From Leptolyngbya sp. PCC 7375 (GTDB taxonomy: Bacteria > Cyanobacteriota > Cyanobacteriia > Phormidesmidales > Phormidesmidaceae), in assembly GCF_000316115.1 (NCBI RefSeq), contig NZ_JH993797.1, positions 3,396,486-3,460,485 of the forward strand: DNA of 64,000 bases. Direction: 5' to 3'. Below the pieces are notes generated by a model. The model saw only the letters and a program-made list of their open reading frames with translations, searched no databases and had not been told where the DNA came from. Positions 16,858 through 26,086 of this stretch are shown piece after piece. Each line of letters begins with the position of its first letter. Positions within the stretch are counted from its first letter, which is position 1. The position numbers were made by a program, and so were the translations under genes.

Positions 16858-18339
16858 CTAAAGAGTGCCAAAGCCTTTTTTCTTTTTCTTTTTCTTACCC
16901 TTTTTAGATCCTGCGTTATAGCCACGAAAACCAGGTCGACCACCACCAGGCATACCACCCATGCCGGGCATACCGCCCTCCATACCAGGCATACCACCCA
17001 TACCAGGCATACCACCCATGCCGGGGAAACCGCCCATGCCCCCTTGCCCCATTTGTTTCATCATGGAGCGCATTTTTTGGAAATCGCTGACTAGCTTACT
17101 GACATCTTTATCGTTGTAGCCAGAGCCTTTAGCAATTCGGCGACGACGACCAGGAGAGTTGGCCAGCAGATCAGGGTCTTCCCGCTCCTGCTTAGTCATG
17201 GAATTAATCATGGCCTCACAGCGACGGAGCTGGGTTTCTCCCTGTTGCAGCTGGTCTGCCGATAATTTGTTGGACATCCCCGGAATCAATTTCATGATCC
17301 CGGTTAAGGAACCCATATTTTTCATCAAGCGGGTTTGCTTGAGAAAGTCATTAAAATCAAACCGTGCCTCTAAGATTTTGGCCTGAAGCTTCTCTGCATC
17401 CGCAATATCAACTTCTTCTTGAGCCTTCTCGACTAAGGTGAGAACATCTCCCATACCCAAAATGCGAGAAGCCATGCGGTCAGGATAAAAGGGCTGAAGC
17501 GCTTCTACCTTTTCACCGATGCCGATGAATTTAATTGGTTTGCCTGAAATCTGGCGAATCGACAGTGCTGCACCACCACGGGAGTCACCATCCATTTTGG
17601 TGAGGATGGCTCCCGTGATCCCAATTTGTTCGTGAAATGTTTGGGTCAGGGTGGCCGCTTCCTGGCCCGTCATGGCATCTACTACCAGCAGCACTTCATC
17701 AGGACTAATGGCCGTTTTTATTTGCTCCAGCTCAGCCATCATGTCCTGGTCAATCTGTAATCGCCCAGCAGTGTCCACAATCACTGTGTCGACACCGTCT
17801 TCTTGGGCTTTAGCGATCCCCGCTTTGGCAATATCAACAGGATTTGCGTCTGTACCCATTTCGAAAACGGGGACCTTGATTTGCTTACCCAGGGTGATTA
17901 ACTGATCGACGGCGGCTGGACGATAAACATCTGTAGCCACCAGCATGGCTGAACGTTCTTGCTTACGCAGATGAAGGGCTAATTTAGCCGATGCAGTGGT
18001 TTTACCGGTTCCTTGTAAACCTGCCATGAGCACTACGGTAGGCTTACTTTCGACATCAGCTAGGGGCTCATTGGCGTCCCCCATCAAGGCAACTAGTTCA
18101 TCGTAGACAATCTTGATAAACTGCTGGTCTGGAGCAACACCAGAAACAACTTCAGCACCTTGAGCTTTCTCTTGAACATCAACTACAAAGTCTTTGACAA
18201 CGTTAAAGCTGACATCGGCCTCTAACAATGCACGTCTAACTTCCCGCAGTGCCTCTTTGATATTGGAATCAGAGATTTTATCTTGACCGCGCAGGGTCTT
18301 CCAGGCGGATTCAAATCGTTCTGAGAGGGCTTCAAACAT
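16858..18339 (-). CDS. ffh: Signal recognition particle protein Ffh (SRP54)
   Basis: 493 aa. The N domain is followed by the G domain with P-loop GLQGTGKT (107-114), DTAGR, and TKMDGDSRGGAALS. The methionine-rich M domain (about 300-440) includes the RNA-binding GSGYNDKDVSKLVSDFQKM. The C-terminus is a Gly/Met-rich tail built of GMGG(M/F)PGM repeats, ending in a poly-Lys stretch. Ffh binds signal sequences of nascent membrane proteins together with SRP RNA and FtsY. Length is a little above the bacterial average because of the tail. It is divergent from the DNA methyltransferase gene. Confidence 0.97.
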   Translation of the reverse strand: MFEALSERFESAWKTLRGQDKISDSNIKEALREVRRALLEADVSFNVVKDFVVDVQEKAQGAEVVSGVAPDQQFIKIVYDELVALMGDANEPLADVESKPTVVLMAGLQGTGKTTASAKLALHLRKQERSAMLVATDVYRPAAVDQLITLGKQIKVPVFEMGTDANPVDIAKAGIAKAQEDGVDTVIVDTAGRLQIDQDMMAELEQIKTAISPDEVLLVVDAMTGQEAATLTQTFHEQIGITGAILTKMDGDSRGGAALSIRQISGKPIKFIGIGEKVEALQPFYPDRMASRILGMGDVLTLVEKAQEEVDIADAEKLQAKILEARFDFNDFLKQTRLMKNMGSLTGIMKLIPGMSNKLSADQLQQGETQLRRCEAMINSMTKQEREDPDLLANSPGRRRRIAKGSGYNDKDVSKLVSDFQKMRSMMKQMGQGGMGGFPGMGGMPGMGGMPGMEGGMPGMGGMPGGGRPGFRGYNAGSKKGKKKKKKKGFGTL

Positions 18340-18458
18340 GGGAAGAAGGGAAATCGATTAACCGGAGTATTGTTCCATACTAATCGCTTTGCTCCCGTCT
18401 ACCGAATATCCAACCGACAAACACTTGCTATGCTGCTGTAGATGCAAATTGCAAACGG

Positions 18459-19427
18459 ATGAATGGTGACAAGAAACGAGCGCCCAATAATCGTACGTTG
18501 GTCTTAAGCGCAGAGGATCATCACAGATATCGTCAGCAGCTCGTTAACCTCACCAAACCCATAGCAAACCTGCCATTTGAAAATATTACTATCTGGCAAG
18601 ATGCCTTCAAAGCCTTGCCTCTATTACCCAATAATTTTGTCAATTTGTTAGTTGTTGATCCTCCCTACAACCGCTCCAAGGTTTTTAATCAGTCCACATT
18701 TGCTCATCGTTCCCTACAGGATTACGAAACCTGGTTAGATAGCTGGATGTCACAGCTGATCAGATTGCTCAAGCCGGATGCCTCTGCCTATATTTGCTGT
18801 GATTGGCAATCATCACCTGCGGTGTACAGTGTTTTCTCTCGTTACTTTATTGTGCGTAGCCGCATCACCTGGGAACGGGAGAAGGGACGGGGATCCAAAC
18901 ACAATTGGAAAAATTCATCGGAGGATATCTGGTTTGGCACCTTATCCGAAGACTATTGGTTTGATGTTGAGGCTGTTAAGCTGAAACGTCGGGTACTAGC
19001 TCCATATCGCGATCGCAACGGCAAGCCCAAGGATTGGCAAACTACAGAGCAGGGCAAAATTCGCATTACCCACCCCTCTAACCTATGGACAGATATTTCT
19101 ATTCCATTCTGGTCAATGCCTGAAAACACTGATCACCCAACCCAAAAGCCAGAAAAGCTGATAGCGAAACTTATTTTGGCCAGTAGTCAACCTGGGGACA
19201 TGGTGTTTGATCCCTTTCTAGGTTCAGGGACAACATCAGTCGTCGCGAAGAAACTTGACCGTCGCTATGTTGGGATCGAACTGGATGAGGATTATGCCTG
19301 CATCGCTGAAAAGCGATTGGAGATAGCAAACACACAACGTGATATTCAAGGATATGCTGGTGGCTACTTCTGGGAAAGAAACAGTCTCAGCTCACAACAG
19401 CAGGCTCGACGGCAGCAGAAAAGCTAG
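18459..19427 (+). CDS. Orphan site-specific DNA methyltransferase (N4/N6 amino type)
   Basis: 322 aa. Catalytic motif IV is DPPYN (67-71) and SAM-binding motif I is FDPFLGSGTT near 250. The order IV before I with the target region between them is the beta class of amino-methyltransferases. HPTQKPEKLIAKLI is motif X. No restriction endonuclease gene adjoins it, so it is probably a solitary chromosomal methylase. Cyanobacteria have conserved solitary enzymes of this kind (for instance the GGCC N4-cytosine type of Synechocystis), but I cannot fix the target base or site. It starts 119 bp from the divergent ffh start. Confidence 0.85.
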   Translation: MNGDKKRAPNNRTLVLSAEDHHRYRQQLVNLTKPIANLPFENITIWQDAFKALPLLPNNFVNLLVVDPPYNRSKVFNQSTFAHRSLQDYETWLDSWMSQLIRLLKPDASAYICCDWQSSPAVYSVFSRYFIVRSRITWEREKGRGSKHNWKNSSEDIWFGTLSEDYWFDVEAVKLKRRVLAPYRDRNGKPKDWQTTEQGKIRITHPSNLWTDISIPFWSMPENTDHPTQKPEKLIAKLILASSQPGDMVFDPFLGSGTTSVVAKKLDRRYVGIELDEDYACIAEKRLEIANTQRDIQGYAGGYFWERNSLSSQQQARRQQKS

Positions 19428-20206
19428 GGCAATGCCAGGGATAGTATTCGAGAGAACAGGCACTGGCCTCAGACTCATATCGGTTTTGATTGTTTGAGAT
19501 TTCAATCAGTTTTGATTGTTCTATAGATTTAGGACAAGTCTGACAAGTCTGCATCGGCAAAAAATCTGAAAAATATCCGTTGATCTCATAAACCTTAAGG
19601 CCCCCCTATGATTCGTGGGGGACAGTCATTACAAATTCTAAAAACTGTCCTAGGGATACTTACGTACAGCAAGGATTACCTCATAATAGGAACATAATTT
19701 TGGCGAAAGTGTACGTAAGGAACAGGCTCAGAATTCAGGGCAGCAAAACATTGTTTTGATCTTGAGCGGCAATCATCAACTAGGTTTAATTTGAAAGTCT
19801 TGAAGGCCTGAATTGGGTGCTTGTCACCCTAAGTATTCCCAAGCAAGATGTTGTCTGGTTGAGCCCCTAACTTCTAAAAATTTGAGGTTTTACCCAAGTG
19901 TTACTGGCACTGTCTGTGTAAAAAAAACTCAAAAAGATCCGGGGGTTGCTATTTAGAGCGGGAAGATCGCTAATTTTAGGCAGGTCGTATTCGTGTCAAG
20001 CACATCTTATTGAGATGAGAGTGACGCTCTGACTTTGCGATCGCATCTGATCGGATTTAAAGCGTATGCTTACCCCGATCTGTTCCCGTATTCGAAGGGA
20101 TCTGCCATCCCATTCGGAGGTAAGCTATTTTTATAGCCTGTCTCCAAGCACTTTAGACATCGTCACTTTGTTTTAGAGAAAATTTGTTAGAGGGGCGAAT
20201 CAGCAA
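19428..20206. other. 780-bp non-coding region with nested inverted repeats
   Basis: No reading frame looks coding on either strand. It contains three successive hairpin-forming pairs: CCCCC/GGGGG at 19602-19621, GGACAGT/ACTGTCC at 19620-19650 and CTTACGTAC/GTACGTAAG at 19659-19719. Nearer the 3' end there is a compact folded element at 20068-20125. A direct repeat, GTTTTGATTGTT, is found twice near 19483 and 19511. It may hold a small RNA gene or a decayed mobile element. Confidence 0.5.
20068..20133 (+). ncRNA. Candidate structured small RNA or leader
   Basis: An outer stem GCTTACC-CCGA (20068-20078) pairs with TCGG-A-GGTAAGC (20114-20125) with one bulged A. Inside it, TCCC/GGGA and GGGAT/ATCCC offer alternative small hairpins. 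A U-rich stretch TATTTTTAT follows. This could be the end of a small RNA or a 5' leader of the gene at 20207. It shows no match that I recognise to 6S, SRP, tmRNA or RNase P RNA. Confidence 0.35.
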
Positions 20207-20854
20207 TTGGCTATGGTGGCATCTAAACTCAAGCAGCTAGGTAAGCAAGGGCTGCTGATTATGGCAATGGTCAGCCTGATGGGAGGCATCAAAGCTGTAA
20301 GTAAATTTATCAATGTGGCTGACGCTGTCGTGACTCAACCCCAGACGACATCTACGGCCATTCAAAATACAGCAGAGTTTTCAGTCTGTAGTGAAGCAAC
20401 TGATTGGCAACGCCCCAGTCTGGATCAACAGCAAAAGCAGCTAGCTACCGACGAGCGTTATAGCGATCTGTTACAGGATAAAGAATTTCAGCAATTTGCC
20501 AATCAGTTTTGGCAGCATAATGTTTTAAGCTTTACCACTTATGGTCTCAGTGCCCGTATGGAGCCCGTGAATTTGTCAGGCCTGTGGTCCGTGGCAGATG
20601 AAGTGTGGGCAAACTGCTATAGCCATGATGAAGGCAGTGCTATTAACGGAGGCACCCTTGCTGAAGCCTGGTTAATGCATCATCACGTCGTCGATCTACA
20701 GTGGCAAGATGATCGCTACATCATGACTGTGGAACCCGATAACCAAGGCATGCAAGTGGTTCAGTTTGCTCGGCGTGAGTCAGAAGCAGATCTCCCTTTA
20801 ACGATAGTGACCACCCAAGGAGAGGTAATTGAGCACCACGATGCTGACTGGTAG
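20207..20854 (+). CDS. Conserved exported or membrane-anchored protein, unknown function
   Basis: 215 aa from TTG at 20207; ATG at 20213 is an alternative. AGGGG at 20191 is 11 nt before the TTG. An N-terminal hydrophobic segment (QGLLIMAMVSLMGGI) serves as signal or anchor. The rest is soluble, with SVCSEATDWQRPSLDQQQK, FANQFWQHNVLSF, MEPVNLSGLW and an acidic, His-containing C-terminus. No family was recognised. It is followed 93 bp later by prfC on the same strand. Function unknown. Confidence 0.6.
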   Translation: MAMVASKLKQLGKQGLLIMAMVSLMGGIKAVSKFINVADAVVTQPQTTSTAIQNTAEFSVCSEATDWQRPSLDQQQKQLATDERYSDLLQDKEFQQFANQFWQHNVLSFTTYGLSARMEPVNLSGLWSVADEVWANCYSHDEGSAINGGTLAEAWLMHHHVVDLQWQDDRYIMTVEPDNQGMQVVQFARRESEADLPLTIVTTQGEVIEHHDADW

Positions 20855-20947
20855 CCTCCCAGACAATAGGCACCGGACAGTACAATGACGGATACCCCAG
20901 TGCTTAGCTTGGGGATCGTGCAATGCTCACTGAGCTGAAACATCTCC

Positions 20948-22585
20948 ATGACCTCCACCCTATCGTCTCCAGCAAATATCGATGCTGCCGTTGAGCAGCG
21001 CCGAAATTTCGCCATCATCTCCCACCCTGACGCCGGTAAAACTACCCTGACTGAAAAGCTCCTTCTATATGGAGGTGCTATCCATGAAGCGGGCTCGGTT
21101 AAGGCTCGTCGTGCTCAACGCCATGCAGTTTCTGACTGGATGGAGCTAGAGCAACAGCGAGGTATTTCAATTACCTCGACGGTGCTGCAGTTTAACTACA
21201 GTGGCTATCGGATAAACCTGCTGGATACACCCGGTCACCAAGACTTTAGTGAAGACACTTACCGGACTCTAGCAGCAGCAGATAATGCGGTCATGTTGGA
21301 AGATGCGGCTAAAGGTTTGGAGCCACAGACACGCAAGTTGTTTGAGGTTTGCAAGATGCGTGGGCTGCCAATTTTCACCTTTTTCAACAAATTAGACCGC
21401 CCAGGGCAAGAACCTCTGGCACTACTGGATGAAATTGAAAAAGAGCTAGAGCTATTTACCTACGCCGTTAACTGGCCCATTGGCATGGGTGATCGATTTA
21501 AGGGAGTCTTTGATCGTCGCAAGAAACAAGTGCATTTGTTTGAGCGTTCGGCTCACGGTAGTAAGGCTGCGATGGAAACGGTTCTGGAATGGGGAGATCC
21601 CCGCATTGAAGAACTGATTGGCGATGATGATGTCTACGGTCAGTTTTTAGAAGAACTAGAAATGCTCGATGAACTGGGTCCCGAACTAGACTTGGAACTC
21701 GTGCACACAGGTGACATGACCCCTGTGTTCTTTGGCAGTGCTATGACGAACTTTGGTGTGGAACTGTTTTTAGAGTCATTCTTAGACTTTGCCCTACAGC
21801 CTGGTCCACGGGAAAGTACCGTAGGTTTGGTCCCACCCACCCGGGAAGAGTTTTCTGGGTTTGTGTTTAAGCTCCAGGCCAATATGGATCCACGACATCG
21901 CGATCGCGTTGCCTTTGTTCGCATTTGCTCTGGCCGTTTTGAAAAGGATATGGTGGTTAATCATGCTCGCTCCGGCAAAAATGTACGGCTATCCCATCCA
22001 CAAAAGTTGTTTGGCCAAGGACGGGAGTCTTTAGATGCAGCCTATCCAGGCGATGTTATTGGTCTCAATAACCCTGGTGTGTTTGCCATTGGCGATACCA
22101 TTTACCAAGGCAAAAAGCTGGAATATGAAGGCATTCCATTTTTCTCGCCTGAGTTATTTGCCTATCTGAAAAACCCCAACCCTTCTAAGTTCAAGCAGTT
22201 TCGCAAAGGTGTAACAGAGCTGCGAGAAGAAGGTGCTGTCCAGATTATGTACTCAGCAGACGAGTCAAAGCGAGATCCAATTTTGGCAGCTGTAGGTCAA
22301 CTGCAATTTGAGGTGGTGCAGTTTCGTCTGAGAAATGAATATAACGTCGATACGATGATAGAAATGTTGCCCTATAGTGTGGCTCGCTGGGTGACGGGTG
22401 GCTGGGACGCATTGCACGATGCAGGTCGGCTGTTTAATACAGTGACGGTTAAGGATAGTTATGGACGTCCGGTGTTGCTATTCCGCAATGAGTGGAACTG
22501 TCAGCAAGTGGAAGGAGAACATCCAAAACTGGCGTTAAGTAAGACGGCTCCGGTTGTTTCGGGTAAAGAACCAGAGGACATCTAG
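20948..22585 (+). CDS. prfC: Peptide chain release factor 3 (RF3)
   Basis: 545 aa, normal length. GTPase motifs: G1 HPDAGKTT (26-33), G2 region QQRGISITS, G3 DTPGHQDF, G4 NKLD. Translational GTPase domains II and III follow, with the RF3-type MYSADESKRDPILAAVGQLQFEVVQ near 430 split over that region. RF3 recycles RF1/RF2 from the ribosome after peptide release. ATG at 20948 is preceded by a purine-rich leader. It is probably monocistronic or weakly linked to the exported-protein gene upstream. Confidence 0.97.
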   Translation: MTSTLSSPANIDAAVEQRRNFAIISHPDAGKTTLTEKLLLYGGAIHEAGSVKARRAQRHAVSDWMELEQQRGISITSTVLQFNYSGYRINLLDTPGHQDFSEDTYRTLAAADNAVMLEDAAKGLEPQTRKLFEVCKMRGLPIFTFFNKLDRPGQEPLALLDEIEKELELFTYAVNWPIGMGDRFKGVFDRRKKQVHLFERSAHGSKAAMETVLEWGDPRIEELIGDDDVYGQFLEELEMLDELGPELDLELVHTGDMTPVFFGSAMTNFGVELFLESFLDFALQPGPRESTVGLVPPTREEFSGFVFKLQANMDPRHRDRVAFVRICSGRFEKDMVVNHARSGKNVRLSHPQKLFGQGRESLDAAYPGDVIGLNNPGVFAIGDTIYQGKKLEYEGIPFFSPELFAYLKNPNPSKFKQFRKGVTELREEGAVQIMYSADESKRDPILAAVGQLQFEVVQFRLRNEYNVDTMIEMLPYSVARWVTGGWDALHDAGRLFNTVTVKDSYGRPVLLFRNEWNCQQVEGEHPKLALSKTAPVVSGKEPEDI

Positions 22586-22586
22586 G

Positions 22587-22614
22587 TAGGGGCATCCCCT
22601 TGTGGGTGCTCTGG
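22587..22614. repeat. Dispersed 28-33 bp intergenic repeat, copy 1
   Basis: TAGGGGCATCCCCTTGTGGG followed by TGCTCTGG, immediately after the prfC stop codon. It shares the scheme TAGGG..CTCCCT-GTGGATGCCC with the copies at 26019 and 52377. Confidence 0.6.
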
Positions 22615-22698
22615 GCTGAGCAATTCTGGCTATTTACTTAACTGGGCTCTGACCAATCGAAAGACGGCATATCATAGGCAGGCAGGACAGGGCATGTT

Positions 22699-23883
22699 AT
22701 GCAGATCTATCTAGACTACAGCGCTACTACGCCACCGCGGGCTGAGGTGATGGCGGCGATGGGCTCGGCAATGAAACATAGCTGGGGTAATCCATCGAGC
22801 TTACATAACTGGGGTAGTCGGGCGGCTACGGTAATGGAAACGGCACGGATGCAGGTGGCGGATCTGATGGGTGCGTCTGGAGATGCAGTGGTATTTACAG
22901 CCAGTGGCACTGAGGCAAACAATCTGGCCATCATGGGGGTGGCGCAACAGTATCGTAAGCCACGCCATATGATTATTTCGGCGGTGGAGCATTCTGCGAT
23001 CGCAAAACCCATCACGCTTCTCGAACAGTGGGGCTGGCAAATCACTCGGTTACCTGTGGATAGCTATGGTCAGGTACATCCCATAGATTTAGCCCAAGCC
23101 CTGCGAGAGGATACGGTACTGGTCTCTGTTATTTACGGACAAAGTGAGGTAGGTACCATACAGCCCATTACTGAGCTTGCGGCTGTAATTAAAGCCAGCG
23201 ATCATATTTCTACCCCCCTTTTCCACTCCGATGCTGTGCAGGTAGCTGGGCGATTGCCCATTGATGTACAAAAACTGGGTGTGGATTTACTCTCCATATC
23301 CAGCCATAAGCTTTACGGCCCACAAGGTGCGGGAGCACTTTATGTGAAACCGGGCACTGACCTGATGCCGTTAATTAACGGGGGTGGTCAGGAGAATCAC
23401 TTGCGATCAGGGACTCAAGCAGTGCCCACCATTGTGGGTTTTGGTGTAGCCGCTGAGCTGGCCAGGCAAGAACTCTCTCAAGAACAACAACGATTGCTAA
23501 AACTGCGAGATCGCTTAATTGAACAGTTGCAATGTCATCCTGAACTATTACTGACAGGACATCCACAGCAGCGGCTACCGCATCACGTCAGCTTCTATCT
23601 GCCCAATGCCAATGGGGAGCAGGTCTCTGGTAAAACCCTGGTACGCCAGTTGAATTTGGCGGGAATTGGCATCAGTGCAGGATCGGCTTGTCATAGCGGA
23701 AAACTGACACCGAGTCCGATTCTGCAGGCCATGGGATTTAGTAATATAGCAGCTAAAACAGGTATTCGCTTAACCCTTGGACATCAGACTACGGAGGCTG
23801 ATGTAGATTGGACAGCAATGGTGGTAAGACAGATTATTGAACGGGTCATGATGAGGCAGCTGGTTACAGCAGGGGTCAAATAA
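22699..23883 (+). CDS. Cysteine desulfurase (NifS/IscS-like)
   Basis: 394 aa class V PLP enzyme. N-terminus YLDYSATTPPRAEVMAAM, then GNPSSLHNWG, FTASGTEANNLAIMG and SAVEHSAI are typical. The PLP lysine is K204 in SSHKLYGPQGAGALYV. The persulfide cysteine is C331 in SAGSACHSGKLTPSPIL, with the short loop of group I (IscS/NifS) enzymes. It transfers sulfur from cysteine for Fe-S cluster or thio-cofactor assembly. No iscU, nifU or suf gene lies beside it, so it is a housekeeping paralogue; which partner it serves cannot be read from context. Confidence 0.92.
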   Translation: MQIYLDYSATTPPRAEVMAAMGSAMKHSWGNPSSLHNWGSRAATVMETARMQVADLMGASGDAVVFTASGTEANNLAIMGVAQQYRKPRHMIISAVEHSAIAKPITLLEQWGWQITRLPVDSYGQVHPIDLAQALREDTVLVSVIYGQSEVGTIQPITELAAVIKASDHISTPLFHSDAVQVAGRLPIDVQKLGVDLLSISSHKLYGPQGAGALYVKPGTDLMPLINGGGQENHLRSGTQAVPTIVGFGVAAELARQELSQEQQRLLKLRDRLIEQLQCHPELLLTGHPQQRLPHHVSFYLPNANGEQVSGKTLVRQLNLAGIGISAGSACHSGKLTPSPILQAMGFSNIAAKTGIRLTLGHQTTEADVDWTAMVVRQIIERVMMRQLVTAGVK

Positions 23884-24043
23884 CGCAGCCATCAGTTCAA
23901 ACACTTACGGCCACCCAAGAGAACATTTATGACGTTTATAAAAAGGACGTCAATGGTAACCCCATCATTAAACTCAAATGCTAGGTTGCCAAAAAAGCAG
24001 ATAATCAGAGGGTGATTGATTTCTGAAAACGACAAATCCAACC

Positions 24044-24757
24044 ATGTCTGACCTGCCGAGTAGCCTTGAAGAAACCATCGAGCAAGCCATTGCCTCTACC
24101 AAGGCAGCCATTGAAGATGGCATCATCCGCCTGCAGGTAGAAATGGTCATTCCAGAACTCAAGCAGCAACCCATCGCAGAACGCTTCTTAACCCTCTTCC
24201 AAGACTTGGGTCTGCAGTTCAAAGTCTATTTCCCTGATGCTGGTGCAGCCGCCCTCGCTAGACGCGATTGGGACAACCCAGACTTCACCATCCGTGGCAT
24301 CAACGAAATTCAAGCCGCTATTACGCCCGATGATGAAGCCTTTCTAATTGTCAATCCGTCAGCGGTGGAAGTCCAGGATGTGGAAAAACTCTGTAATGAG
24401 GCGCAAGATCGTCCTGTTGTTCTGCTTAATCCTCAGTTAGAAGATGTCAGTATTGTCGGCATTGGCTATGCTGCGCGTCAGCTACGCGAACGATTTTTAA
24501 GCACCCTGACCTCGTGCTATTACTACCGTCCCATGACCGATTCTGCTGTACTGCGTCGCCATCCCCAAGGTTGGCAAGTTTGGCAAGACGTTGGGAATGA
24601 CTACGAGCTTAAATCTGAATTGCCTGAACGCCCCTCTAGCGAGGCCTTAGAAAAAATTCTCTACGGTAGCGAAGACACCGAAGGGAAGGCGGCTCCCAAA
24701 CCCAAGAAGAGTTTACTGGGTGAAGTGCAAAAATTCCTGCGTGCTTTGAGTCAATAG
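24044..24757 (+). CDS. DUF1995 family protein (LPA3-like)
   Basis: 237 aa. Features include LPSSLEETIEQAIASTKAAI, LQVEMVIPELKQQPIAERF, AAALARRDWDN, and VLLNPQLEDVSIVGIGYAA with RQLRERFLSTLTSCYYYRP following. These are typical of DUF1995, which includes the chloroplast protein LPA3 involved in photosystem II assembly. The cyanobacterial members are soluble, and a role in photosystem maintenance is inferred from the plant relative only. The C-terminal tail KPKKSLLGEVQKFLRAL is basic and amphipathic. It is followed 104 bp later by a membrane protein on the same strand. Confidence 0.8.
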   Translation: MSDLPSSLEETIEQAIASTKAAIEDGIIRLQVEMVIPELKQQPIAERFLTLFQDLGLQFKVYFPDAGAAALARRDWDNPDFTIRGINEIQAAITPDDEAFLIVNPSAVEVQDVEKLCNEAQDRPVVLLNPQLEDVSIVGIGYAARQLRERFLSTLTSCYYYRPMTDSAVLRRHPQGWQVWQDVGNDYELKSELPERPSSEALEKILYGSEDTEGKAAPKPKKSLLGEVQKFLRALSQ

Positions 24758-24861
24758 AGAACAACACATTACGGTATCCCCGAAACAAAAACCGTTGTCA
24801 TGTCTATCAATCGACCGCTAGAGTAAAAAGTAGGCGTGCACTTTTGAATAGATAAGCAAAT

Positions 24862-25416
24862 ATGACTATAGGGCTGATGATTCTTTATTGGGTCCTTCTG
24901 ATTGTCATGGTAGCTGGCATTGTCGGTGCATTTGTTCCTGCATTTCCTGGCATTGGGTTAATTGTCGCGGCTATTGCAATTTGGGGTGCTGTTGCAGGCT
25001 TCAGTAAAGCTGTACTCATTGCCCTGGGCGTTGCGATCGCGATTTTTCTAGTGACTACCGCCATTGACTACTTGGCCGGCTACCTAGGGGCCAAGAAGGT
25101 TGGAGCCAGCAATTGGGGCCAAATTGGAGCCATCATCGGTATGATGCTCGGACTGCTGGGTCTGCTGCCTGCCCTTCCCGTAGGCGGTCCTATCTTTGGT
25201 CTTCTTTTTGGCTCCATGATCGGGGCTTTTATTGGCGAAATGTTATACCGCCGTGATTTAGCCTTAGCCGCACGCTGCAAATTGGGTGCAAAGGTAAGTT
25301 TGGCAATCGTGGTCAGCTCTCTGCTGGGAAACGTGATTGCTGGGATTTTGTCTATTATTGCAACGGTAGTGTTCCTATTCACAACCTGGCCGACAGCCAT
25401 GTCACCAGCGTTGTAA
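24862..25416 (+). CDS. DUF456 family membrane protein
   Basis: 184 aa with four or five hydrophobic segments: LYWVLLIVMVAGIVGAFVP, IGLIVAAIAIWGAVAGF, LGVAIAIFLVTTAIDYLAG and a Gly-rich IGAIIGMMLGLLGLLPAL. The conserved sequence FPGIGLIV and the small-residue stretch GPIFGLLFGSMIGAFIGE fit DUF456. A basic cytoplasmic loop YRRDLALAARCK follows. The role is unknown; no transport motif is evident. The pentapeptide gene starts 31 bp later, so the two are probably co-transcribed. A HIP1 site lies inside at about 25034. Confidence 0.8.
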   Translation: MTIGLMILYWVLLIVMVAGIVGAFVPAFPGIGLIVAAIAIWGAVAGFSKAVLIALGVAIAIFLVTTAIDYLAGYLGAKKVGASNWGQIGAIIGMMLGLLGLLPALPVGGPIFGLLFGSMIGAFIGEMLYRRDLALAARCKLGAKVSLAIVVSSLLGNVIAGILSIIATVVFLFTTWPTAMSPAL

Positions 25417-25447
25417 TCAGTTATGAGCCTTCTACACTGTCACAGAT

Positions 25448-25975
25448 ATGGCCCACCCAGAACACTTAGACATCTTGCAAAGCGGTGTCAGAGCGTGGAA
25501 CCGCTGGCGTCAGCAAAATACCCAAATTCGCCCAAATTTGAGAGCCGCTGACTTACAAGGAGTTGATTTAGCAGGGTTTGACCTACGGCTCACCTACCTG
25601 AGTGGTGCCAATTTAAGTCGCGCCTATCTTTTTGAAGCCAATCTATGTGAAACCAATTTTCAGGGAGCTAATCTTAGCCACTGCTGCTTGATTGGTGCTG
25701 ATCTCACCCAGGCCTATTTTGCGAATGCCAATTTGTACCATGCCTATCTGTCCCAGGCAAACCTGACGGAGGCCTATTTTGGGCATGCAAACCTAGAAAA
25801 AGCGAACTTAACGAACAGTCTGATTAATCAGACTTATTTTGGTCAAGCCGATGTCAAAGAAACTGACTTTAGTCAAGCTAAAGATTTGGCACAGATACAC
25901 CTAAGGCTAGCTCGAAATTTTGAGCTAGCCATTTTGGAAACAACGGCAGATCCTCAAAAACGCTTGGTTGCTTAG
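25448..25975 (+). CDS. Pentapeptide-repeat protein
   Basis: 175 aa. From about residue 36 it consists of A(D/N)LXX repeats: AADLQGVDLAG, GANLSRAYLFEANLCETNF, GADLTQAYFANANLYHAYLS. This predicts a right-handed quadrilateral beta-helix. No signal peptide is seen, so it is likely cytoplasmic. Such proteins are very common in cyanobacteria and mostly of unknown role; a DNA-mimic function like that of Qnr/MfpA cannot be inferred. It follows the DUF456 gene closely. Confidence 0.88.
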   Translation: MAHPEHLDILQSGVRAWNRWRQQNTQIRPNLRAADLQGVDLAGFDLRLTYLSGANLSRAYLFEANLCETNFQGANLSHCCLIGADLTQAYFANANLYHAYLSQANLTEAYFGHANLEKANLTNSLINQTYFGQADVKETDFSQAKDLAQIHLRLARNFELAILETTADPQKRLVA

Positions 25976-26018
25976 AGAGGATGTACCTTTCTGCAAGCGG
26001 CACAGGCGATTGCATCAG

Positions 26019-26051
26019 TCCTGTAAGGGCACTCCCTTGTGGATGCCCAGT
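26019..26051. repeat. Dispersed 28-33 bp intergenic repeat, copy 2
   Basis: TCCTGTAAGGGCACTCCCTT followed by GTGGATGCCCAGT, lying between the convergent pentapeptide and aminotransferase genes. It is the closest match to copy 3 at 52377. Confidence 0.65.
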
Positions 26052-26086
26052 ATGCCCCAAAATCAAAATCACCAGTGAAACTAGCG

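Noticed and set aside
20068..20125. Housekeeping RNA (6S, SRP, tmRNA, RNase P)
   Set aside because: The conserved sequence blocks of these RNAs were looked for and not found; it is kept only as an unnamed structured element.
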